Below the pieces are notes generated by a model that was not told the origin of the DNA, ran no database searches, and saw nothing but the letters and a program-made list of their open reading frames with translations. The position numbers and the translations under genes are program-made. From Planctomycetota bacterium (GTDB lineage: Bacteria > Planctomycetota > Planctomycetia > Pirellulales > UBA7805), in the NCBI GenBank assembly GCA_003389215.1, contig QQVP01000055.1, positions 1-64,000 on the forward strand: a stretch of 64,000 nt of DNA, written 5' to 3'. Shown here one piece after another: positions 47,418-57,230 of this stretch; position 1 is the stretch's first letter, and the number at the start of each line of letters is the position of its first letter.

Positions 47418-48283
47418 TTAGCGGGTCGCCGCCACTGGGGCGCGCCCACGGGCGGCCGCGGCCGCCGGCGTGACGTCGGCAAGAAACTCGTCGAGCGCCT
47501 GGTGGAACTCCGCGTTCCAAGGATCATTGTGGCCTGCGCCCGACATGGCCACGAACTGCTTCGGACCAGGCGCGGCTTCGTGCAGTTGCTTTCCTAACGC
47601 GAACGGTACAACCTGATCCGCTGTGCCGTGACTTTGCAGCAGCGGTCCGTGAAAGTCGCGTATCTTGGTCAAAGAATCGAGGCGACTGGCCATCAGCAGG
47701 CGGGCCGGCACCCACGGCACGTGGTGCGAGCCGACGTCGGGCAGCGACGTAAACGTGCTGGCCAACACGAGGCCACGTGTCCCGTCCTTGGCCGCCAGAT
47801 CGACCGCGACACCGCCGCCCAGCGAACGACCGATCAAGATGACGTCGCGCTCGGCGACCCCGGTGCGTTGCGCGAGCCACGCGCGCGCCGCACGCGCGTC
47901 CTGCAGAATTCCCTGCTCGTGCGGCTTGCCTTCACTACGCCCGTAGCCACGGTGGTCGAACGTCATCACCGCCAGCTCGTGTCGCTGACTAAGTTGACGC
48001 AGCGTCGAGGCGCGATGCGTGATGTTGCCCGCATTGCCATGCAGGAGAATGGCGACGCCACGCGGTTGGGGATGGGGACATACCACCCGTGCAGCTTGGT
48101 GCCGTCTTCCGACTCGAACCAGGCGTCCTCGACGTCGAGGTCCACCGGCCGCCAGTTCCCCTGCGGGTAAGTCATGGGCTGGTAGACGATCGAGCGTTCG
48201 AGCGGCGCCAGCGGCGAGAGAGTGCCCAGTTGGGCACATCCGCTCGGGATGCTCAAGAGCACCAGCTCGATCGAAAGACGCAC
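47418..48283 (-). pseudogene. Alpha/beta hydrolase lipoprotein interrupted by a frameshift
   Basis: The N-terminal part (about 48067-48283) and the rest (47418 to about 48079) are in different frames. Together they would give LHGWYVP joined to HPQPRGVAILLHGNAGN, the classic start of a BEM46/YfhR-type hydrolase. It continues with LAVMTFDHRGYGRSEG, nucleophile elbow LIGRSLGGG, Asp in SHGTADQVVPF and His in GAGHNDPW. Restoring one base in the CCCC run near 48073-48077 rejoins the frames. The start is taken as a GTG at 48283, which opens a signal-like stretch. The defect could be a real mutation or a sequencing error. Confidence 0.75.
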
Positions 48284-48353
48284 GACGGTTACCCCAGCCC
48301 AGGCGTACTGGATCAGAATCGTGACGCGGCCACTGCCCGATGGCCGGTCGCTA

Positions 48354-49298
48354 CTAGTTTGACGAGGTATCTTCGTCCGCCTTGGCGGCCGTTCGACCGT
48401 CGCCGGCGCCATTGTCCTTTTCGGCCGTCGACGCGGCATCCTCGTCGATCAACTCCTCGCTGAACCGCGTGCGGTAGTGCATGCTACTCTTCGGATTGGG
48501 ATGCCCCACGACGTGGCGATCCAGGTCGATCACCTGACCGAGCATGCGACCCGCTTCCAGGTCGAAACGAATCGTGCCTTCGCTCTCGCGCTGGACGAGT
48601 TGCGCCTGCACCTCGGGGCTGTCGACCGGCGTGAGCACCTGGGTGGCCACTTCAATCGTCGCCACGCCGTGCTCGACGCTCTTGAGCTCGAAACGCTGAC
48701 GGGTCTTGATCGGCTTGGTCGTGCCGTCCTGCAGCTGAATCACGAACTCGTACGGATTCGTCCACACCTCGCCCACGGCGATCGGTCGCGTCGGCAGCGG
48801 CAGCACCATCTGGCTGGGCTGTGACTTGTCCTCGGGCGCCAGCTCCTCGCGTTCGACGATCTCGCCGGTCTTGGTCATCTTGATCCGCGTGAGCGGCACC
48901 CCGACGCGCTTCGCCACGTGCTCGAAGCCAGGCGGTGGCTCCTCGGTGTCCCGAGTGTCGAACTCGACCGACTCGCGACCGGTGACCTCGTTCTTCATGT
49001 TTACGTGATCGACCGAATGAACGAAGGTAATCTGGCCGGTACCGTCGACCTCGACGACCTCCCAGACCTTGGTCGACGTGCTCACGGTGCTGGCCGTTTG
49101 GCTGGAGCCGTCGACGGTCGTGCGGACTTGTGCCTGGTGCACCACCTTGGTGCGGAGGGTCTCGCCGGGCGTGAAGCGATACTCAAACGAGTATTTCTCG
49201 GCGTCGGCCGCGACGGCGACTCCGGTTGCCGCCCCGAGCATGCCGAGGGCCAGCGAGAAATGGAGAACGACTGCCAGAGATCTTCCTGATCGGCGCAT
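48354..49298 (-). CDS. Secreted DUF6263-like protein, 314 aa
   Basis: A signal peptide (about 1-31) is followed by a repeated strand pattern, FEYRFTPGETLRTKVVHQAQ through WEVVEVDGTGQITFVHSVDH. A second block is VGEVWTNPYEFVIQLQDGTT. This layout resembles DUF6263-type envelope proteins of planctomycetes. The C-terminus is Asp/Ala-rich and disordered. No catalytic motif is apparent. It lies downstream of nadK on the same strand with a 62-bp gap. Confidence 0.65.
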   Translation of the reverse strand: MRRSGRSLAVVLHFSLALGMLGAATGVAVAADAEKYSFEYRFTPGETLRTKVVHQAQVRTTVDGSSQTASTVSTSTKVWEVVEVDGTGQITFVHSVDHVNMKNEVTGRESVEFDTRDTEEPPPGFEHVAKRVGVPLTRIKMTKTGEIVEREELAPEDKSQPSQMVLPLPTRPIAVGEVWTNPYEFVIQLQDGTTKPIKTRQRFELKSVEHGVATIEVATQVLTPVDSPEVQAQLVQRESEGTIRFDLEAGRMLGQVIDLDRHVVGHPNPKSSMHYRTRFSEELIDEDAASTAEKDNGAGDGRTAAKADEDTSSN

Positions 49299-49360
49299 GG
49301 CTCGAATCCTTTCGTGCCAGAGACGTGGGATTGTGTTCGCAGCGGCGATTCGCTCGCCCG

Positions 49361-50254
49361 TTACTTCTTCTTGGCCCGGATGCGACCGCCCCAGCCGAGT
49401 TTCTCGCGGAGGGTGCTGTAGTACGAATGCCCCGCCAGTTCAATCATTTGAAACTGTGGTTTCGCGCGCTGTACGCGTACCCGGTCGCCCGGTTCCAGTT
49501 CGCAGACGCATTGCCCATCGACGATGACCGCGGAACCCAGCTTCGATTCGGCGACTCGCATCTCATACGTTCTACCCGCGGTGTCGACGATCGGTCGCAC
49601 GGTGAGCGTATGGGCCGCGATAGGCGTGATCACGAAGGCTTGCACGTCCTTCCGCAGGATCGGTCCGCCCGCCGAAAGGCTGTGCGCAGTCGATCCGACA
49701 GGCGTACTGACGATCAAGCCGTCGCAACTATATGTGGTCACCCAACCTTCGTCAACGTAAAGATCGACCTCTTGCAGAGCAAACTGCCCGCCCGCCATCA
49801 CGGCCGTTTCGTTCAGACCCAGCTGCTGGCAAACGACCTCGGGGCGATCGTGATCGGCACCGCGGACCACTTGGCATTCGAGCATCATGTGATTGACCAG
49901 CTTGTAGTCGCCATCGCAAATCGCTGGTAGCTGTGCCAGCAGTTCCTTGATGGAAAGGTCGGCGAGAAATCCGAGTCGACCCAGGTTCACGCCGAGCACC
50001 GGTATCTGGTCGTAGCCAAGCTGCCGGGCCGCGCGGAGAATCGACCCGTCGCCGCCGAGCACGATCGCCAGGTCGGCATGTAGCTTGGAGAGATCTTCGC
50101 AAGCCTCGAAGTCGCAATGTACCACGTCGGCGAACTCTTCGATCTGAGGGCGCAGACGGGCGGTCTCCTCCTGCACCTGCTCGTTGCCGCGGTAGCCGAG
50201 CATCAGGATTCGCAGACGCTTCTTCGTTTGCAAAGTCGATTCAGGGGCATCCAT
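49361..50254 (-). CDS. nadK: NAD kinase, 297 aa
   Basis: This phosphorylates NAD+ to NADP+ with ATP. The diagnostic GGDG motif is in AIVLGGDGSILRAARQLG. It is followed by GVNLGRLGFLADLS, LNETAVM and the block DGLIVSTPVGSTAHSLSAGG. The length is typical. The ATG at 50254 begins MDAPESTLQTKKR; the longer frame is not kinase-like. It is the last enzyme gene of the minus-strand run from the UPF0261 gene through dxs, though 387 bp separates it from dxs. Confidence 0.94.
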   Translation of the reverse strand: MDAPESTLQTKKRLRILMLGYRGNEQVQEETARLRPQIEEFADVVHCDFEACEDLSKLHADLAIVLGGDGSILRAARQLGYDQIPVLGVNLGRLGFLADLSIKELLAQLPAICDGDYKLVNHMMLECQVVRGADHDRPEVVCQQLGLNETAVMAGGQFALQEVDLYVDEGWVTTYSCDGLIVSTPVGSTAHSLSAGGPILRKDVQAFVITPIAAHTLTVRPIVDTAGRTYEMRVAESKLGSAVIVDGQCVCELEPGDRVRVQRAKPQFQMIELAGHSYYSTLREKLGWGGRIRAKKK

Positions 50255-50641
50255 CGGTGGCGATTCCCAGACATCAGCTGGGAGCCGTGACGGCGGACAT
50301 CGTCGGCGTCCAACGCGCGGCTCCAAGCATGCAAGGCGAACACCACCCCATTGTAACGTGCGCGCGGGACCTGGGAATGCAGGCAATGCCACGTGGCCGG
50401 GGAATCGCCTCCTAGCTCGCGAGGCCCGGAGATACGAGGCACCGGAGAAAAAGTAGAGAAGGCGAAACGTAGAGAGACCGCGCCTAGAGCATGTTTAGGA
50501 TAGGTGTCGCGTCGTTGGCGCCGGCGAGGCAAGTTTGGCCACCAGACCGAAGCAGACGAATTGGTAGATTCGTCGATGCAGGTCGACGTAGCCAAACACA
50601 GCCGTAGCTAGCCAAGACGCTAGAGATAATCGAGACGCGCT
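50255..50641. other. Intergenic stretch between dxs and nadK
   Basis: No gene is supported in either direction. The sequence is rich in short purine runs (GAGAAAAAGTAGAGAAGGCG). No terminator hairpin with a T-tract is visible. Confidence 0.4.
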
Positions 50642-52594
50642 CTAGCTGGCGTGTCGCGACGAGTCTTCGAGCGTCAACTCGAGACCCTCGGCCAGACGGC
50701 GGCAAGTCGCGGCAATGCCCGCCGCATCGAGCCCCAGATCGGCCAGTAGCTCACCACGATCGGCATGCTCGACGAAGCAATCGGGTACGCCGAGCCGATG
50801 GATCCTTGCCTTCGCCACGGGGCCGTCGATCTTGCTATCAACCTTCCCGTCGACTTCGGCGGCGACTTCGAGCACCGCGCTGCCAAAGCCTCCCATCAAC
50901 GCCGCTTCCTCGACCGTGACGACGAAGGCACACTCGCGCACGGCCCGGGCGACCAGCTCGTGATCGATCGGCTTGGCAAAGCGGGCGTTCACCACGCCAA
51001 CATCGAGACCCTCGTCGCGCAGGGTCTCCGCGGCCTCCTGGGCCTCGGCCAGCTGCGTGCCACATACGAAGATCACTCCATGTTGCCCCCAACGCAGCAC
51101 CTCGGCCTTGCCCCACTCGATGCTCGTCCGCGGACGGGCAACGGTCAGGGCGGTCGCCTTGGGATACCGAATTGCGGTCGGTCCGTTGTGGGAAGCCGCG
51201 AACTCGATCATGGCAGCCAGGTCTTCGGCGTCGCCCGGCGCCATCACGGTCATGTTGGGAAAGACCCTCAGATAGCCGAGGTCGAACATGCCGTGATGCG
51301 TCGGACCATCGGGCCCGGTCAACCCGGCGCGATCCAACAGGAATATGACCGGAAGATTCTGCAGGGCGACTTCCTGAAAGATCTGGTCGTAGGCCCGCTG
51401 TAGGAAGGTGCTGTAGATGTCGACGATCGGCCGCAGTCCCACGCGCGCCTGGCCGGCGGCGAACGCCACGGTGTGGCCCTCGCAAATGCCGGTATCGAAG
51501 AAGCGATCGGGATAACGATCGCGGACCTTCTCCAGCTTCGTCCCCTGGCACATCGCGGCGGTCATCACCGTAACCCGCGGATCGACCGACATGAGTCGTT
51601 GTACACTCGCCGCGGCCACGTCCGTGTAGGCGGGCGACGACTTCTTCTTGCCCACCGGCACCACGACGCCCTGTTCGCGGGTAAAGGGTGCCGGGGTATG
51701 GAAGTAGACAGGGTCCTCCGCGGCGGGTCGAAAGCCGTGACCCTTTTCCGTCACGACGTGCAGCAAGACGGGGCCATCGAGCTGCTTCACCTTGTCGAAG
51801 TACTTACGCAGCTGGCCGATGTCGTGGCCGTCGATGGGACCCATGTAACGGAAGCCGAGTTCCTCGAACAGCATACCGCCGTGCAGACCGGCCTTCACGG
51901 CTTGCTTGACATTGCCCAGAAATCGCTCGACCGGTTCGCCCACGACGGGAACCTTGTCGAGCGTGTTCACGATTTCCGTCTTCATGCCGCCGTAGAGCTT
52001 GCTCGAACGGAGACGGTCGAACATCTCGGCAAGCCCGCCGGTGCGCGGGCAGATCGACATCTTGTTGTCGTTGAGCACGACGATCAGATTCTTGTTCAGA
52101 CCGCCGGCATTGTTCATCGCTTCGTAGACAATTCCGGACGAGAACGCGCCGTCACCGATTATCGCCACCGCATGCCGACCGTCCGCCTCGTGCAGGAGAT
52201 CGTCCGCCGTACGAATGCCGAGCATCGTCGAGACGCTGCAGCCCGCGTGGCCGGTCATGAACAGATCGAGGGGACTCTCCCCGGGATTGGGATAGCCCAT
52301 CAATCCACCTTTGGTGCGGATCGTGCCAAATTCGTGATATCGGCCCGTGACCATTTTGTGCGGATAGATCTGGTGACCGGTATCCCAAATAAGCCGATCG
52401 CGCGAGAAGTCGAAGCACGTGTGCAAGGCCAGCGTGAGCTCGACCACGCCCAGGTTCGAGGCGAAATGGGCCGCTCGATGCGAGACGAGATTGCAGAGCA
52501 CTTCGCGCATCTCTTCGGCGAGTTGGCTCAGCTGGCGTGTCGACAGCGGAGCCAGGTCGGCGGGCGATTCGATCTGCGAGAGAAGTTTGTCCAT
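50642..52594 (-). CDS. dxs: 1-deoxy-D-xylulose-5-phosphate synthase, 650 aa
   Basis: This is the first enzyme of the MEP isoprenoid pathway. It condenses pyruvate and glyceraldehyde-3-phosphate with thiamine diphosphate. The ThDP motif is GDGAFSSGIVYEAMNNAG followed by VVLNDNKMSI. GHAGCSVSTMLGI and MGPIDGHDIGQLRKYF are family blocks. The transketolase-like middle has YSTFLQRAYDQIFQEVALQ and LTGPDGPTHHGMFDLGYLR. The length is normal. The ATG before DKLLSQIESP is the start. The prenyl synthase gene lies 92 bp upstream on the same strand. Confidence 0.96.
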   Translation of the reverse strand: MDKLLSQIESPADLAPLSTRQLSQLAEEMREVLCNLVSHRAAHFASNLGVVELTLALHTCFDFSRDRLIWDTGHQIYPHKMVTGRYHEFGTIRTKGGLMGYPNPGESPLDLFMTGHAGCSVSTMLGIRTADDLLHEADGRHAVAIIGDGAFSSGIVYEAMNNAGGLNKNLIVVLNDNKMSICPRTGGLAEMFDRLRSSKLYGGMKTEIVNTLDKVPVVGEPVERFLGNVKQAVKAGLHGGMLFEELGFRYMGPIDGHDIGQLRKYFDKVKQLDGPVLLHVVTEKGHGFRPAAEDPVYFHTPAPFTREQGVVVPVGKKKSSPAYTDVAAASVQRLMSVDPRVTVMTAAMCQGTKLEKVRDRYPDRFFDTGICEGHTVAFAAGQARVGLRPIVDIYSTFLQRAYDQIFQEVALQNLPVIFLLDRAGLTGPDGPTHHGMFDLGYLRVFPNMTVMAPGDAEDLAAMIEFAASHNGPTAIRYPKATALTVARPRTSIEWGKAEVLRWGQHGVIFVCGTQLAEAQEAAETLRDEGLDVGVVNARFAKPIDHELVARAVRECAFVVTVEEAALMGGFGSAVLEVAAEVDGKVDSKIDGPVAKARIHRLGVPDCFVEHADRGELLADLGLDAAGIAATCRRLAEGLELTLEDSSRHAS

Positions 52595-52686
52595 GGTCGG
52601 TTGGTTCTTTCCGCCTGTCTCTTGTCCGCCTTCTGCCTTGATTTCCCTCAAGGCATCGAGGTCTTGTCACCGAGGCTCCACCGACG

Positions 52687-53619
52687 TCAACGATCGCGTC
52701 GCTGCACGAATCGGGCGAGCGACTCGAGCAAGGCGGCCGCCGGTCCAAACGGCTGGATCGCCGCGCAAGCGTCCGCAATGAGTAGTTCGGCCCGTCGGCG
52801 GCTTTCTTCGATTCCCAGCAGCGACGGATAGGTCAATTTACCTCGCTCGCTGTCCTTGCCCAATCGCTTGCCGGTCGCCGCTTCGTCTCCCGCGACGTCC
52901 AGTAGATCGTCCACGATCTGAAAGGCCAGGCCGAGGTTCGTCCCGTATTGCAGCAGGGCTTCCGTCTGCTCGCTGCTAGCACGAGCCACCGCGGCACCCA
53001 GCTCGAGCGACGCACAGAACATGGCACCCGTCTTGCGACGATGAATCGACTCGAGCGTCGCCAGGCAGGCTTCGGTTTCTCCTCGTTCGAATTGTTCTCG
53101 CAGGGTTTCGGCTCTCGCCGCGTCAAGGTCGTCGGCCTGGCCGCCGACCATTCCCGCTGCGCCCGCCGCACGAGCCAGAATCTGCACGCACTCGGCCGCG
53201 ATGGCGGGGTCCGGCAATCGAGTTGCCAAGGTCTCGAACGCCAGCGTCAGCAAGGCATCGCCCGCCAGGATCGCGGTCGCTTCATCAAACGCGCGGTGAC
53301 ACGTGGGACGACCGCGGCGCAAGTCGTCATCGTCCATCGCCGGCAGATCGTCGTGTACCAGCGAGTAGGCGTGAACCATCTCGACCGCGCACGCCCCCGG
53401 CATCGCGTCCTCAACATGGGAACCGCACGCCTCGGCCGCGAGCAACACGAGAATCGGCCGCAACCGCTTCCCGGGCGCCAGCAGGCTGTAGCGAATCGCC
53501 TCGGCAAGCGTGGCGGGGCACCCTGCACCGGGCTCGACGGCCGCGGCGAGGGCCTCGTTGATGCGGTCGGTGAGCCGCTCGGCCGTGTGCGAAAAGTCAG
53601 TCAGAACAGTCGATGCCAT
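52687..53619 (-). CDS. Polyprenyl synthetase (farnesyl/geranylgeranyl diphosphate synthase type), 310 aa
   Basis: This chain-elongating trans-prenyltransferase has the first Asp-rich motif VHDDLPAMDDDDLRRGRPT and the second as FQIVDDLLDVAGDE. GKRLRPILVLLAAEA and GGQADDL are also typical. Its place between xseB and dxs is the classical location of ispA. The product chain length cannot be read from sequence by eye, so no symbol is given. The ATG at 53619 starts MASTVLTDFS. Confidence 0.93.
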   Translation of the reverse strand: MASTVLTDFSHTAERLTDRINEALAAAVEPGAGCPATLAEAIRYSLLAPGKRLRPILVLLAAEACGSHVEDAMPGACAVEMVHAYSLVHDDLPAMDDDDLRRGRPTCHRAFDEATAILAGDALLTLAFETLATRLPDPAIAAECVQILARAAGAAGMVGGQADDLDAARAETLREQFERGETEACLATLESIHRRKTGAMFCASLELGAAVARASSEQTEALLQYGTNLGLAFQIVDDLLDVAGDEAATGKRLGKDSERGKLTYPSLLGIEESRRRAELLIADACAAIQPFGPAAALLESLARFVQRRDR

Positions 53620-53746
53620 TGGGTCTTGCGCCGCAACTTCGTCCTCGGTCCTGGCTTCTCCGAGGCCCACCTCCGGAGCGCCACGAACGACCACGAGAGG
53701 TCGCTTCGGGGAAGCCTTGGCGCTAGCTCATCTCAAGCGACTAATT

Positions 53747-54121
53747 CTAAAAGAGCGACCCGGAAGTGTCTATGTCGCCCGCCTCGTCGGACGTGGGCCG
53801 GGCCGATTTCTTGGCCGTTCTGCGGCGACTTCGCGAAGCTGCCTTGTCGTCGAGCGAGTCGGTCGCCTCGTCCTCGAAAGGCTCGGTCACCGCATTGCCC
53901 TCGGCGTCGACCCCGCTGAGCAACTCGATCTGGGCTTCGGCCCCCTCCAGCTGCTTGTAACAGGCCGCCAGCAACTTCACGCCTTCTTCATAGCGGGCCA
54001 TCGCCTCGGCCAGGCCGATCTCGCCCTTTTCGAGTTCGCCGACGATCGCCTCGAGCTTCGTCAACGAGGCTTCGAACGTGAGCGCCTCGGTCGATGCGGA
54101 CTTCGCTTTCTTCTTGGCCAT
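53747..54121 (-). CDS. xseB: Exonuclease VII small subunit, 124 aa
   Basis: The core TFEASLTKLEAIVGELEKGE followed by GLAEAMARYEEGVKLLAACY is the XseB helical hairpin that binds the large subunit. The C-terminal 50 residues are an acidic/basic extension not usual in the family (usual length about 80). It starts with a lysine-rich MAKKKAKSAS. It lies 55 bp downstream of xseA on the same strand. Confidence 0.92.
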   Translation of the reverse strand: MAKKKAKSASTEALTFEASLTKLEAIVGELEKGEIGLAEAMARYEEGVKLLAACYKQLEGAEAQIELLSGVDAEGNAVTEPFEDEATDSLDDKAASRSRRRTAKKSARPTSDEAGDIDTSGSLF

Positions 54122-54176
54122 GGTGCTTACTTGCTGCGTCGCCGGAGCGGAAACGAAAACGGCTGCTCCCGGACCC

Positions 54177-55421
54177 TCAATGCTCCTCTTTGTTGCCGAG
54201 GTCTTCAACCCGACTCGTGGCCTCGCCGTCCGCAAATCGAGTGACAATCTTGTCGCCTTCGGCCAGCTCGGACGCCGCCCTCACGACCTGACCGGTCGAG
54301 GCATGCGTCGTCAGACTGTATCCGCGACCCAATACGGCCAAGGGGCTGAGCGACTCGAGCTGCGCGCTGGCCGTGGCCAGTCGTTGCTCGGAGGTCGTGA
54401 CGCGACGCGTCATCGCCTCGCGACCACGGACGCCCAGCTCATCGAGCCGTCGCGCCAGATCGTGGACCCGCTCGTACGGCTGCCGAAAGACGCGTCGATC
54501 GGCGAGGCGTTCCAACCGCAATCGCGATTGCGTGGCCCGCGCTCGCAGCGCCGCCGCCAACCGCATCCGCACGCCTCCAAGCGCCGCGGCAACGTCGACG
54601 GCAGCCGGCACGATCAGTTCGGCCGCCTCGCTGGGCGTGAGCGCCCGCACGTCCGCGGCCAGATCGCCCAGCGTGACGTCAATCTCGTGGCCCACGCCGG
54701 AGATCACCGGAATCGGCGAAGCATGAATCGCCCTCACGACGACTTCCTCATTGAAAGCCCAAAGGTCCTCGAGACTGCCACCGCCCCGGGTAACGACGAG
54801 CGTGTCGACACGCGGTGTCAGCCGACCGGCCGCTTCAATCGCCGCCGCGATCTCCTCGGCCGCGCCGTCGCCCTGCACGCGTACGGGCAACACGATCACA
54901 CGCACGTCGCGCCATCGACGTCGCAGCACCTGTAGGAAATCACGTATGGCGGCGCCCGTGGGACTGGTCACCACGGCGATCGTGCGGGGAAACGGCGGCA
55001 ATTCCCGTTTCGTGTCGGGATCGAAGAGGCCCTCGGCCGCCAACTTCTCGCGAAGCCGTCGCAGCCGCTGCTCGAGGGCGCCGAGGCCCAGCGGCTGGAC
55101 CTGGCGAATCACCAGCTGGTAGCTTCCCCGCGGCGCATAGACGTCGAGATTTCCAAAACAGACGACCTCCAATCCGTCCTGCAGCTTGAAGTCCACCTTG
55201 GCCGCCGCGCCGCGCCAGATGACCGCGCGGAGCTGGGCCCCTTCGTCCTTGAGTGTCAGGTAGCAGTGACCCGATTGCGGACGCGAGAAATTCGAGATCT
55301 CGCCGCAGACCCACAGCGAAGAAAACTCGCCTTCGAGCAAGTCCTTGATCTGCTCGGTCAGCTGCGAGACCGTCAGCGGCCCCGCCTTGTCACGCTCTTC
55401 CTGCAGCGGGTCACGTGACAT
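54177..55421 (-). CDS. xseA: Exonuclease VII large subunit, 414 aa
   Basis: This degrades single-stranded DNA to short oligonucleotides with XseB. The OB-fold start is LTVSQLTEQIKDLLEGEFSS, then WVCGEISNFSRPQSGHCYLTL. The catalytic core has VVTSPTGAAIRDFLQVLRRR, VVTRGGGSLEDLWAFNEE and SGVGHEIDVTLGDLAADVRA. The coiled-coil C-terminus ends VLGRGYSLTT, as in the family. Met9 of the longer reading (55421) has GGGGA upstream; the ATG at 55445 is the alternative. Confidence 0.95.
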   Translation of the reverse strand: MSRDPLQEERDKAGPLTVSQLTEQIKDLLEGEFSSLWVCGEISNFSRPQSGHCYLTLKDEGAQLRAVIWRGAAAKVDFKLQDGLEVVCFGNLDVYAPRGSYQLVIRQVQPLGLGALEQRLRRLREKLAAEGLFDPDTKRELPPFPRTIAVVTSPTGAAIRDFLQVLRRRWRDVRVIVLPVRVQGDGAAEEIAAAIEAAGRLTPRVDTLVVTRGGGSLEDLWAFNEEVVVRAIHASPIPVISGVGHEIDVTLGDLAADVRALTPSEAAELIVPAAVDVAAALGGVRMRLAAALRARATQSRLRLERLADRRVFRQPYERVHDLARRLDELGVRGREAMTRRVTTSEQRLATASAQLESLSPLAVLGRGYSLTTHASTGQVVRAASELAEGDKIVTRFADGEATSRVEDLGNKEEH

Positions 55422-55489
55422 CGGTTTCGATTCCCCAGCGGGCATGGCCGCATCGCTCAGGCTAATCGCTCAGGCTTGGGCCGCATCGT

Positions 55490-56719
55490 TCAGGCTTGGG
55501 CCGCCATTGCCTGCACTTCTTCGTAGGCCTCGACCAGGGCCGCGGCGAACTCGGGATCATTAACGTGCAGCGGGAGCCGCCGCAGTTGCCGTGTCGGGGT
55601 CTGCCGCAGCTCTCGCTCAAACTCCTCGAAGAGCGCCGCGTCCGCGGCCTCGTCGTGAAACACCTGGCCTTCGGCGTCGATCATCGAGACACCCTGTTCG
55701 GGAATCAGCACGATGACCGGTGCCGTCGAGCGATTCAGCTTGCCGACGATCCAGCGGGCAATCTCGCGACACTCGTCCGCCGTCGTCCGCATCAGGGTGA
55801 CCTGCTCGTTATGCACGTGCAGCAGCCGATCGGCGAACTGGGGCGGCACCGTGTCGCGAGCTCCAAAATTGACCATGTCGAGCGCGCCGAGACTCACCAC
55901 GTACGGCACCTGCTTCTCGAGAATGACGTCGATGCGGTCCGGGCCTGCCGTGAGCACGCCGCCAACGACCTCGTCGCACACCTCGGTCGTGGTGATGTCG
56001 AGCACCCCGCCGATCATGTCGCTCTCGACAAGCTTTTCCATGGCCTGGCCGCCGGTGCCGGTGGCGTGAAAGATCAGGCATTCGTAGCCCTTCGCTTCGA
56101 GAAGGCGGCTCACCTCGGTGACGCAGGGCGTCGTTACGCCGAACATCGTCATGCCGAGCGCAGGTCGCTCGCCGCTCGCGTCCTTTGCGTTTCGGGCCAT
56201 CCCGGCAATCGCGTGGGCCGCGTTGCCCAGCACCGTCTTGGAAACGCGGTTGAGGCCCGCCACATCGACGACCGAGTACATCATGGTGATGTCGCAACAC
56301 TCGACGTACGGTTTGGTGTTGCCGCTGGCGACGGTCGACACCAGCAACTTCGGCAGGCCAATCGGCAACGCCCGCATTGCGTACGACACCAGCGCGGTGC
56401 CGCCGCTGCCGCCGATGCCGATCACGCCACCCAGCTTGCCGGCTGCCAACTCCTGTTGGAGAAACGCCGCGAGGGCCCGGCTCATCGCCGTGACCGCTTC
56501 ACCTCGATCGCTGAACCCCAACGCGGCGTCGGCGCCTTCGGGATGGCACGCAGCAATCGCCTCGCGGGCGATGTCGGGCTCGACCGTCGGCGGACCCTGG
56601 GTCCCCACATCACAAACGACAACGTCGACCCCTAGCTGGCGAGCACAGCCGGCGACGTAGGTGATTTCCTCGCCTTTGGTATCCATCGTGGCAACCGCGT
56701 AGACGGCACGCTCAGGCAT
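55490..56719 (-). CDS. UPF0261 / Tm-1-like ATP-binding protein, 409 aa
   Basis: The start VYAVATMDTKGEEITYVA is typical of UPF0261, whose plant relative Tm-1 blocks tobamovirus replication. Further blocks are VIGIGGSGGTALVSYAMRAL, ASGNTKPYVECCDITMMYSV and FHATGTGGQAMEKLVES. The family is found in bacteria and fungi, usually without known reaction. Alternative Met codons lie at 56755 and 56797, but the family begins near MPERAVY. It is upstream of xseA, 68 bp away. Confidence 0.88.
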   Translation of the reverse strand: MPERAVYAVATMDTKGEEITYVAGCARQLGVDVVVCDVGTQGPPTVEPDIAREAIAACHPEGADAALGFSDRGEAVTAMSRALAAFLQQELAAGKLGGVIGIGGSGGTALVSYAMRALPIGLPKLLVSTVASGNTKPYVECCDITMMYSVVDVAGLNRVSKTVLGNAAHAIAGMARNAKDASGERPALGMTMFGVTTPCVTEVSRLLEAKGYECLIFHATGTGGQAMEKLVESDMIGGVLDITTTEVCDEVVGGVLTAGPDRIDVILEKQVPYVVSLGALDMVNFGARDTVPPQFADRLLHVHNEQVTLMRTTADECREIARWIVGKLNRSTAPVIVLIPEQGVSMIDAEGQVFHDEAADAALFEEFERELRQTPTRQLRRLPLHVNDPEFAAALVEAYEEVQAMAAQA

Positions 56720-57230
56720 ATGGGCTTGCTCGCTTGGGATTCCAACATTCGACATTCGCCGCGTTCGATCGACAGCCTCTCGCGACGATCGAGCCATTAT
56801 GACAACTCCTCAGGTGGCCGGGCAGCATGGCCGCCACGGTTCGAGAACCGGGAGGAAGTGGTCCTTCCGGCGAGTCCAACGACGCCGGAAATCGGCTCCG
56901 GGGCCTTCCCACGTCGACCAGGGCGAACCCCTCTGCGGACTGGATTCTCGCCACCTAGGAATTCAGGAAGTCGGTGCGCTCGCGGCGTGCGAAATAGCTC
57001 CGTTGGAGTCGTGCATCCCACTGGCTCGACCAGGTTTAGTGGCCGTTGGAAAACTTTGCTGATCTGGTTGTGTCGGCAGTTTAGGCGGGCTACAGTAGTG
57101 ATAGCAGGGGATGGGCTAGCGTAGTCCGTCTGGCATGCGTGCGACTGCCAAAAATGAGTGCCGCGCGAGTCCCGCGAGCACTCCGGACCGTGCCGCCGGC
57201 CTGGCACATCAGACAGCTTGAGGGTTTGTT
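56720..57230. other. Divergent intergenic region
   Basis: This lies between the UPF0261 gene and the Cys-rich protein gene. No gene is supported. The right half (57020-57110) is AT-richer and a likely promoter region, but I see no convincing -35/-10 pair. Confidence 0.4.
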
